Of a stretch of DNA of 64,000 nucleotides, positions 55,686 through 64,000 are shown piece after piece (the stretch's first letter is position 1; every line of letters starts with the position of its first letter). The notes beneath the pieces are model-generated. The model was not told the DNA's origin. It was given only the letters and a program-made list of their open reading frames with translations, and ran no database searches. The position numbers and the translations under genes are program-made. Source of the DNA: Heracleum sosnowskyi (taxonomy: Eukaryota; Streptophyta; Magnoliopsida; Apiales; Apiaceae); assembly GCA_030848705.1 (NCBI GenBank), contig CM061235.1, forward strand, positions 134,919,228 through 134,983,227, read 5' to 3'.

Positions 55686-56209
55686 AGTAGACAAGGTTAT
55701 AAGGTTTTGGTATGCGGTAACAATAACAATAATGGACACTTGTATAGCAAATTATGTAATCAAATAGATTTAGAGTGATAGAAGGTGTCAAAGATCCAAA
55801 TAGAAAGACTTTTTTGGGACACACTAGTGGTTTTCACTATGAATTTTCCTATGAATTTTCCAACCTTTGTCTACGTACCCTCAACAAATCTTATAGATAA
55901 AGATTTTTCAAGGTCAAATCAGTTACGAACGAAGATTTTTATAGATTCAGATTTCGAAGTAAATACACATCTATACATCAAATCTACACAATTTATGAAA
56001 TGTTGGATTTGCATCGACTCACAATTTGGGAATATCCAAAACTTATCTCTAAGCCTATTATAAAATTAACTTCTCATTTGCACTTATCATCATCACAACT
56101 CTCACTCCACACTACATTGGTAAGATTACTTGTGTGTACTATTTATGATTAGTGCAAGTTCACATGTTCAATTATTTCTTGTTCTATTAGCGAGATATGT
56201 TCTACATTG

Positions 56210-56345
56210 GTTAGTTTTTTGATTATATTTGCAAATTTCAATAAATTTGAGTTTTTTGCAATTTAAATTTGAAGTTTATATTTCAGGCGATACGATACAA
56301 AATTAAGAGACATCATGATTACGAGGATTATGAGGGTTCGACTCT
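56210..56345 (+). pseudogene. Older receiver-gene relic (intron end plus exon 2 start)
   Basis: Aligns by eye with the intron and exon 2 start of the a-type receiver relics: GGTTAGTTTTTTGATTATAT, then TTTGCAAATTTCAATAAA, TTTTTTGCAATTTAAAT, TTTCAG and AAAATTAAGAGACAT. Heavily diverged, and outside the regular array. Confidence 0.6.
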
Positions 56346-56789
56346 ATTACATCCATGGATATGAATGGAAAAGGTTACTAAAAAGTTTTGTTAGGCAATA
56401 ACATTAATACGAGTAGCACGTGCCGTGTACAACTAGCATTTTTACTATAAGAGCAACACGTTCATGTGGATATATAGAATCTAAGAGATAGATACACTGC
56501 AATCTCATGTACTTTTCTTCAATCAGTTAAAGATAAAGATTTTTGACGCTAGAAGATGTCTACAAATTTAAATTTCCAAATAAACACACATATATGTACA
56601 TTAAATTAACATAAACTAAGATATTTACAAAAGGATGCAATTATTGAAGAATTACTTGGACCGACAATCTGGAATATCCAAACTTTATCTCTAAGCCAAT
56701 TATAAACTCCTCATTTGCAGTTAGCTCTGTTTGATTTAGATATAATCTCTTTTTCCAATAAATTTGTTCTGCAAGTGAAAGTTTTAATG

Positions 56790-56965
56790 TTTCGTTTTTA
56801 GGACTCTCAAATATTATGAGATATCAGAGTGGATTGTAAGATACTTGGAGCAACTGCTAGTGAGGATGCTTCAGTCAACGAAAGGTTTAGCTAGCATCGA
56901 TAACTTGTTCACTAAGATTCTGAATGCTAATAAACTTGTTAGCTCCCCCAAAAATATGTGATCAA
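56790..56965 (+). pseudogene. Older receiver-gene relic (exon 2)
   Basis: After TTTTTAG a frame gives VDCKILGATASEDASVNERF, and a second frame gives SIDNLFTKILNANKLVSS. These correspond to the VDTKIVAVTS and DDFVTKPL parts of a receiver domain. The invariant Lys is present, the Pro is lost, and a frameshift separates the halves. Confidence 0.6.
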
Positions 56966-57337
56966 TAAATCAAGGAAGCAACAACCACCAGTTATAATAA
57001 GTGTGTTCAGTATAAGCACAAAGTATTTTATTGTATGCTTAACTATTAAGCTGAAGTGTTTTCATAGACTAATTCTAGTAGGTCTCGGTTAAGGACTCGT
57101 GTATACCTATTACATACAAGTTTCTAACCGTCTGATGCACACATTGTTTAAATTATTTGATTCAATACTAATATATAAATGTGCTTTTGTTATTGCATAA
57201 CTTTTTGTTTCTAAATCTCATCCTGCATCATAATTACTAGGACCGATTTTATTTATCTACTACGGGCCTATCCCAGGTACACACATATTGAAATACTCAA
57301 ATTTTGTACAATATAGAATAAATACAAGGACACTTAC

Positions 57338-57408
57338 CAAAGTTGCAATGGAACAGTTTGATCTTCAAGGTACATAGTCTTGGAAAAAAAATCAAAGCCA
57401 ATGGTTTC
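57338..57408 (-). pseudogene. RABH1 exon 2 (open)
   Basis: Encodes ETIGFDFFSKTMYLED and onward to LQLW, the effector/switch I region; the conserved form is ATIGIDFLSKTMYLED. The frame is open, with five substitutions at conserved sites. The donor is a consensus GTAAGT. Confidence 0.9.
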
Positions 57409-57516
57409 CTGTATAGCAGTTGAAGAATATTTCTGATGAGACCATAATAATCTCTATTTTGGAAATGACAAAAATATACTCTTGTATGTTTGTCATTTCA
57501 TATATATATATATATA

Positions 57517-57899
57517 AAGTTCTATATAAACCACTTTTAATTAGAGACCTTGGAGACCATATATGTTCTGCAATCAAAATTTTGCAAAACAGATTATATT
57601 TTGTGATAAAAAAAATTGCAAAACATATTGTTTTGCAATGCATGTTCTTTGAAAATCATTATTTCATAGAAAATCTTAAAAATTATGCATGTTCTACAAA
57701 TTACACATGTATGTTCTGCAAGCTAAGCATGCTATTTTGCAATGTTTTGTTTGCAAAACATATATAATTTTAAAGATTTTCAATTAAATAGTGATTTTCA
57801 TATAACATAATTTACAAAATATTACATTTTACAATATTTTATTCGCAGAACATATATGGTCTCCAAGGTCTCCAATTAAAAGTGATCTCCATAAAACTT
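57517..57899. mobile_element. Foldback MITE, about 383 bp
   Basis: Left arm AAGTTCTATATAAACCACTT through GAGACCTTGGAGACCATATA; right arm is its inverse, ending GATCTCCATAAAACTT. The inner arms pair as well (TTTGCAAAAC with GTTTTGTTTGCAAAAC). The right-arm sequence TGGTCTCCAAGGTCTCCAAT is also found after each b-type receiver relic. Confidence 0.8.
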
Positions 57900-58001
57900 A
57901 ACTCATATATGTTCATTTTGGTAATGAATTGTAAAACCATCCCACTTTCCTATGTTATGATCTAGTAATTTTGATAGTGAATGTTGCGGTGATTTAGAGT
58001 T

Positions 58002-58409
58002 AACCTAGGAAGCATGGGTGCAAGTACGGGGTGGCGCAGGAAGATGCGAGAATCTGCTTAATCTAAAATTATGGGGATTCTCGTGCTAGGGATTCAGCAA
58101 ATATTAATATTTAAATATATATATATATAATGTATTTCAAGAGTTTCATTTAAATCAAACTAAATAGTCAACTAAATAAATTCATTATCCTTAATAAATA
58201 ATATCATAATTACTTGATAACACAACTTATGCATTATAAAGTAGTTTATGGATGAAGTATTTAAGTATCTATGTTACCTTCTCTCACTTGCCGGTGAAGT
58301 GAGAGAAGAATCCCCGAGAATCTCCACGCACCCAAGAATCCCCAAGAATTTGGTGCACGGTGCGGCGGGTAGGTGCGGGTAAGTGACGAATCTCTACTTC
58401 CTAGGTTAA
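58002..58409. mobile_element. Foldback/TIR element, about 408 bp
   Basis: Ends TTAACCTAGGAAG (58002) and CTTCCTAGGTTAA (58397-58409) are exact inverted copies. Subterminal blocks also pair loosely (GGGTGCAAGTACGGGG with CACCTACCCGCCGC-like sequence). Non-coding, in Rab intron 1. Confidence 0.75.
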
Positions 58410-59424
58410 ACCACATAAATTGCATTAGTCTTTGGTATCAACAACTCAATCTTTTAAAATAAGTAACTAAACCAACTGCAAAACCTATCTTAAGATCAGC
58501 TCATCAGCAATATATCCTAGTATAGCCAATAATCATCACCTTATCTAACCAGATCATATTTTTTAATACATCTTTAAGCAAGAACTACAACTGAAAATAA
58601 AGGAATTGATGCCGTCTTTCAAATAACATCATTCTAAATCCCCAAGTGTAAAGCTAAAAATTTATAAACAAATCGACCAATATGCATTTTTACTTTTAAT
58701 TCAACTAAAATAACTATTAACAAAGTATAAAACCAAATAAACTTGCTCAACAATATATTTAGTTTAATATACAATTATCCACAAACAAGAAAACATGCTG
58801 CTTTAAAACTCCTAAGATATAGAATTAAAAGCATATGGAACAATTTCCTTTTTTGTGTTTATATATTCCGCATTAACTACAGAAAAAATAGGTAAATTGC
58901 ATCAAAATCAACTCAATACATAAATGATCATGATACAAATCTAAATGTTGTATCAAAAATAACAAATATCAAAATAAATAATCTCTAACACACTCAACTA
59001 AATGAAATAAATCAACATCAATCTAAGTCGACACAATGAAGTAAGTATGGAATAACTAACATGTATCATTCAAACCTTTTACGGATTTTGTATTTAAGTA
59101 TATTCAACTACGATAACTACACACCAGAAACTCGAAAACTACACAAACAAAAAACGTAAACAACTAGCCAAATTAATGAGTTAAAATTCAAATCGCAAAC
59201 TAATTACACATAACCTAAGTATATAGTATCAATACCAGCTAAATACACAAACGGTAAAAAAAATCAAACTAAACTTGATTTTATAATTTACAGCAATGCG
59301 ATTAAACGGATTTGTCATACAAAAAAAGAGTGATAACACTATAAATAAGATCATTACGCTACAACACAATCAAATTAAACACTATATAAAATTTCGATAT
59401 CATTTTTTACAACGATTTAATTAC
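58410..59424. other. AT-rich Rab intron 1 remainder
   Basis: Very A-rich, with no repeat or gene recognised. Confidence 0.5.
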
Positions 59425-59542
59425 CTGACACGTATTATCAAACTTATCGTTCATGAATCGAGTGATAATCGAGTGTTTTTACAACGGATTGATCTCCTAA
59501 GAAGACGAGTTTGTACTTCGCGAGAGCTGAAACAGGCGCCAT
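59425..59542 (-). pseudogene. RABH1 exon 1 (frameshifted)
   Basis: Starts ATG at 59542 with MAPVSALAKYKLVFLGDQSV, the conserved RABH1 N-terminus including the start of the P-loop. The next codons should give GKT, but a 1-nt net insertion shifts the frame, which ends at a stop within about ten codons. The exon is 118 nt where 117 is expected. Its donor reads GTAATT. Confidence 0.9.
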
Positions 59543-60130
59543 TGATTCGGTCAACGCTCTGATTTGACTATAGTACAGTTCAGGTATGAATTTTCTGAAA
59601 TGGAGGCAATCTCGCCGGAAAATTGATCGGCGATTGGAAGGTGGTGCCGATAAAAATCGGCGAGAGAGGGGTTTATGTGTGACTGTATGTAGGGTGGTGC
59701 CCTTCTGTCGCTATTTATGTGTGACTGAAGTAGGGAGGTGGGCCTTTCTGTCGCTATTTAGAGGCCCAGTATAATTCAGAAAAAAAGGATTTATAGGGCA
59801 CCCTTGGGCCTTTTCCAACCCATTATAAAATTTAATATTTTATTTTTCTCATATTAAGCACCCTTCACTTTCAATAGTTGACACATCTTATAATGCGTTT
59901 AGATGGTCCATAAATAAATAATATAAAAATTAAATACAATATAATAGGTATGAGTAATATATTTTATTTTTACAAAAATTTGAATATTTGTGCTAGAAGA
60001 GTGTCGAAAGCTTCTCTTAGCACCCTTACAACTCCAATAAGGAGGTTCTCAAAGTGCAATATCACATAGGATTTGACACATCTCTTAGCAATCCTATTGG
60101 ATATACTCTTATGTGGGTGAATTCTATAAA
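59543..60130 (-). other. Rab pseudogene upstream region with tandem duplication
   Basis: Includes the probable former 5' UTR/promoter of the Rab gene on the minus strand. A 42-43-bp unit beginning TTTATGTGTGACTG is duplicated in tandem at 59672-59756. Beyond 59780 the DNA is AT-rich, with words such as TTAGCACCCTT repeated. No active promoter can be inferred. Confidence 0.4.
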
Positions 60131-61051
60131 TAACGGACTTCTAAATCATATTGATGGAATAACAATTCTGGAGAAGGGTGGTTAAAATTCTCAATTTGAT
60201 TAAGCATGTTAAGTATCGATAAGTCAAATACGCATTAGAAAGTTGGATGATAAAGTAATATGCAACCCTCACCATGTTTAAAAATCGGGTTCATAAAGAC
60301 CCTGCTTTAGTTCTTACTTTGTATTCGGTTGCTGTTTGGTCCGATTGTTTCTTTTTGCTTGTGTCCATCATGGATAGTAGACCGTAACTTGGTGCTCTGA
60401 CTTGGGTATGCCCCTCTTATTATTGTAGTTATTTTTGCAATAAATTTTTACTTAGCAAAAAAAAAACCTCATTCGGGTTTTAGATAATATTTAAATTAAA
60501 ATAATAAGATACGCACAGAGAAACGAGATAACATCTAATAAATAACAAAAAATACGCAAGTACATGCCGGGTAACATGAATGAATTAACAAAAAATATGC
60601 AAGTACAAGCTGAGTAATAAGAATGAACACGCAAATGCAACTTGGGTAACACACATACACGCGGTCAATATACATACACACAGTCCACTTGTATGTCACT
60701 GCAAACCAGATCTCAGATATATCTCATTTCTTGTTTTCTTTTCATCGGAGTATATCTTTCTCCGTATATTAATTTATTTGCAAAAAGTTTGAATCTTGTT
60801 TTGAAAAACAAGGTAGAAAAAGTTTGAAATTCAAGATTGCATATTGAATTAGGGTTTAGACCATACATTTGTTATATGAATATCATTTATAATACACATG
60901 TGATGTAAGGGTAATGGAGGCCGTAAAAATCATCTACCTCACCGAGAATTATTATTCTTATTTTGTTAGATTAAATACTCGTTATTTTTTTACATTATTT
61001 CCCTTTATGTTACGTATAAAGAGTAAATTTCAGTTGTGTTTTTATTTATTA
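60131..61051. other. Intergenic DNA, nothing recognised
   Basis: No gene. A near-duplicate phrase around ACAAAAAATA(C/T)GCAAGTACA occurs near 60546 and 60590. Confidence 0.4.
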
Positions 61052-61379
61052 CTAGTATTTCTGGCCCGCGCTTCGCGCACAGGTGTCTGTTCATTTTATA
61101 AAAAAATTATAAATCATATTATAAAATAATTGTAACTCTTATAAAATAGAAAGAATAAATTATAGTTTCAAGGGTTTCTATTTTCAGTTTTGATCAAGTG
61201 TGTTATAATTATTGCATCAAGTATATTATAATATAAAATACTCTTAAATTGATTTTAAAAATATATAGGATATCATTTTTCTTGACACTGTACTTTTGCT
61301 AAATTCATAAGGGAAAAAAATAAGCAAATGGAAATATGTTGTTGAAACTTGTATTTACATAAACCTTTTCTCGGGTGTT
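61052..61379 (-). mobile_element. Helitron-like terminus
   Basis: On the minus strand the end reads TGCGCGAAGCGCGGGCC (hairpin GCGCGAAGCGCG), AGAAATA and CTAG followed by T. Same architecture as at 11673 and 23602 but a different hairpin. The other end is not found; the right limit given is only the next repeat. Confidence 0.5.
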
Positions 61380-61780
61380 GGCCCTTAATGACACATATTA
61401 TAAGTTTAATGCCCCAAATAGCACAACTGGAAAAAATGTCCCCAAATAGCACAGTAAAACGCAACATAAAGTATTGTTTTCACAAAACGCAACTTTAAGT
61501 ATTGTTTTCAATAAAAAGCTAGATGAAGTGGTGTTTTGACACTAAAAACGCTGATTTAAGTTGGGTTTTATATTAAAAACGCTACTTCAAGTGGTGTTTT
61601 CGGGTAAAAACACTACTTTAAGTGGTGTTTTTGTTTTGGGTGAAAACGCTACTTTAAGTTGTGTTTTCACGCTATTTTCAGAATGCTAGACGATGTAGTG
61701 TTTTAATGTGCCATTTTTGGCCATTTTTTTCAATAGTGCCATTTTGGGCCATTTGTTTTATAATTGTGTCATATGGGGCC
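61380..61780. mobile_element. Foldback/TIR element related to 5585-6300
   Basis: The left end GGCCCTTAATGACACATATTATAA and right end TTATAATTGTGTCATATGGG-GCC are inverted. Both arms hold AAATAGCACAGTAAAACGC-like sequence, and the middle repeats AAAACGCTACTT(T/C)AAGT(G/T)GTGTTTT modules. It resembles the left arm of the 5.6-kb element in reverse. Non-coding. Confidence 0.7.
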
Positions 61781-64000
61781 ATTTTTCCATTTTCTCTTTA
61801 TTTGATCAATAGTGTATATACATAATTTTGTGAAGTGGCAAAAAATAACTTAAACTTTGTTAAAATTGTTTTTTAGTTTGAAGCTTTGATATAATTATTA
61901 TAAATGAAATTTGGATAGTAACAGGAACCAAACCACAATACCATAATGTACAAAATACAATAAAACTTAGGGATACAGTCAGCTCAGAAAGATAGAAGAT
62001 TCACATAGATTAGTTATTTGAACCATACAAATAAATTAATGAAAATTTTATTAACCAATATCCTCTAAAGCCATTTCTCCATTCGGAAGTACCCGAATCT
62101 AGTTACATTTAGTTAAAAATTGAGTTTAAGCACTCATTAACAGAAATTGCAGGAACCTACATTCATATGGAGACAATTTTAAAAGTTTTGTACATGAACT
62201 TGTCAAACTAAAGGTACTTCTACACGGTTAAAAAAAAGTATATTTTAACTCTCACCCCAAACAATTAATGAAGTAGATATATTTCAAACCCACTCAATCT
62301 GTTTGGAAGATATCACTATCAGTACATTTATTTTTTTTATCAAACCTCAAGTTACATATTAGAGATACATCTTGTATCCATCACCCTCAAAACCAAAATC
62401 TTTGTTTTCCACCTCAATATGCTTCCCCGATCCCACCTCAATGACTCAATCTGCTTCCCCGAAATCTTTTTAAAGTGAATCCACCCTAAGATAAATAGGA
62501 AACAAATGATTAATGACACAAACATAGACGTAGACTTTCAATTTCAAGAGAATATACATTTTTCACTCAAACTTATTAAGCATTTAATAGTAAACCTTCA
62601 TTTGCAAGACTGCATCCCTTAAAAGGATCACACTATTCAAAAATTATACCAGCACGCCTCACATCTAATTTATTATGTATCATATCAGTTGTGACATTCT
62701 TATTTCACAATTGTCTGGTTGTAATCTGCTTTGGAATCAGTCAACCATTACTGCTTTGGAATTAGTAGACTTAGAGATGTCTTTGGAAGTAAGGCGCTTT
62801 GCAACAATCCCATATGGTTCAAAGTCTTTCGGGTTGAGTTATTCATAATGTCTTGAACATAAAAATCTTAGTTTGTAGAGTGTAACCCTGCATAGAGTCT
62901 TTATGCTTCAATTCGTAAAAATGAAGTAATTTAGGGATGTGTAAATTGACAAAGGTAAATGCCAAACATATTCTGGCTTACTGGAATGATGTGATGCCAT
63001 TGCACACATGTCTTCATTGCACCTTACCGGAATGATGTGTTGCAGCTGCGCCTATCAATGTTCTGACAAGTTTGAGTATATCATATTCAACAAAAAAAGA
63101 TATTACTGGACATAAATGATAGTATAAAACATATAATAATTTATTGACTAAAAGATACTTTTATTAAAAATAACCATGGGCAAAGCACAGGAATATTCCT
63201 TCGTCTAGTCATAGTGACCAATGTCAAAATCCTTGAGAACATAGATGTGAGCAGAACGCAAAGTGAGGAAAATCTTAAAGATTAATAATCACTACAGCGC
63301 CCCTGCAATTTGACTGAAAGAGGAAAACAATTAATAATCACTATTTATATTCCCCATTTAAGTGATAGATAATATTGAAAAAGAAAAAAACATACTTACC
63401 AATAATTTTGATTGTGACCATCACTCAGACTAATTTTACTTTGTTGGACGAAATCATTAACTTAAGTAATTGTTCTTTTATACTTCATTGATACCTGAAA
63501 AGGTAAATTACAAAAGTTCTAAAATCTTGATCAACTGACTGGTGGCGCATTGTTTTTACATACTTAAAACACCTTACAAAAAAACTTGGGATCTTGTTCA
63601 TGGTTTCCGGTTTACAAAGATTTGAATGTAAATATCTAGAATGACCTATACATGTTTAGTAAATATTCGTTTCTCGGACAGGAACAAACATAAATTACTC
63701 TATAGTACACTAAGCTAGTGTCAAACAATTAATCAAAGTTTAAACATGAAAAATAGTTCTAACCTTGACAAAATGTTGTCTCTTAACCTTTAAAACATCA
63801 TGAGCAAATCAAAAGACAAATCCACAAAGATCTGTAAACATTTACATTAAGAGTTCATTTTTGTAATTTGGGATAATATTATAAAAATAGACTAAACTAC
63901 AAACTTTATAAAAGGATTACTTAATATCATTTGGGATACTACAAACTTTAAAATAAGAAATTCATAGAATTGGAGTTGGATTAACATTAGAGACAAAGTT
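61781..64000. other. Right edge, no supported gene
   Basis: AT-rich intergenic DNA. A minus-strand stretch near 62745-62845 reads as a short clean peptide (FEPYGIVAKRLTSKD and onward) but has a stop just upstream, no acceptor in phase and no family I recognise. Nothing else stands out. Confidence 0.5.

Larger units (their letters stand above)
54063..56200. other. Intergenic or intronic AT-rich DNA with decayed repeats
   Basis: Inside Rab intron 2. Apart from the SINE relic and the hAT-MITE relic listed separately, I see no gene. Short frames at 54926 and 55785 have no recognisable domain. Confidence 0.5.
43085..59542 (-). pseudogene. RABH1: RABH1 (Rab6-like) small GTPase pseudogene with a 12.9-kb intron
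   Basis: Five exons of one plant Rab6/RABH1 gene lie in order on the minus strand: exon 1 at 59425-59542, exon 2 at 57338-57408, exon 3 at 44338-44421, exon 4 at 43939-44047 and the last at 43085-43228. Every junction found keeps GT and AG in the right phase. The gene is dead: a net 1-nt insertion in the P-loop of exon 1, a 5-nt deletion in exon 3, and frameshifting indels in exon 4. The exon for the SAK guanine motif is missing or unrecognisable; a faint candidate is at 43831-43904. Intact RABH1 proteins are about 207 residues and act in Golgi trafficking. Intron 2 (44422-57337) holds the receiver-gene array. Because exon order is kept, this is decay in place, not a processed copy. Confidence 0.87.

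Noticed and set aside
62745..62845. Possible last exon on the minus strand (FEPYGIVAKRLTSKD)
   Set aside because: A stop lies just upstream in frame with no acceptor between, and I recognise no family. Left as intergenic.

Overview
The window is nuclear DNA of a flowering plant, most likely a eudicot. It is AT-rich. Its genes carry GT-AG introns of plant size and match plant-specific families: the chloroplast calcium sensor CAS, a CC-NB-LRR resistance protein, a purine permease, a peroxisomal acyl-activating enzyme and a plant Rab6/RABH1 GTPase. Plant transposon classes fill the gaps: Copia and Gypsy-type LTR elements, Helitron-like ends, Stowaway, hAT and foldback MITEs, and a SINE. TTTAGGG-type telomere-like motifs occur inside two repeats. 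I cannot name the species.

Layout. 0-2 kb: 3' exon of a CXE18-like carboxylesterase whose catalytic serine half lies off the window or is lost. 2.1-4.8 kb: a one-exon CC-NB-LRR gene on the minus strand. 5.1-6.3 kb: foldback and TIR repeats. 6.7-9.8 kb: CAS, six exons, apparently intact. 10.2-12.5 kb: TIR element, small MITE and Helitron-like repeat. 12.6-16.9 kb: decayed Copia element (minus) that keeps one LTR, gag, protease and integrase but no reverse transcriptase. 17.6-23.6 kb: complete, young, non-autonomous LTR element with gag-protease only, 527-bp LTRs and a 5-bp target duplication, set exactly at the tip of an older Helitron-like end. 25.7-33.4 kb: an AAE17/18-type acyl-activating enzyme, 14 exons, 726 residues, ending in SKL. 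37.2-38.3 kb: a purine permease (minus). 38.4-42.3 kb: SINE, three-level nested MITEs and a hAT MITE.

43.1-59.5 kb is the most unusual part. Exons 1, 2, 3, 4 and 6 of one RABH1/Rab6 gene lie in order on the minus strand, with splice sites kept and the reading frame broken. Its second intron has grown to about 12.9 kb. That intron holds a tandem array of about 1.475-kb composite units. Each unit carries two head-to-head relics of a two-component receiver-domain gene plus the tail of a Ty3/Gypsy polyprotein. At least 13 receiver relics are in the array and two older ones lie beside it. About 4.1 kb of the array repeats with no difference I can see, so amplification is recent or the assembly is doubtful there. 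59.6-64 kb is repeat-rich DNA without a gene I can support.

The intact genes do not form one pathway. CAS acts in the thylakoid, the acyl-activating enzyme in the peroxisome, the permease in a membrane, and the NLR in immunity. From memory, CAS and AAE17 are neighbours in Arabidopsis and CXE18 lies on the same arm, so the first 33 kb looks like conserved synteny loosened by transposons. Comparisons were made by eye; identity statements are estimates.
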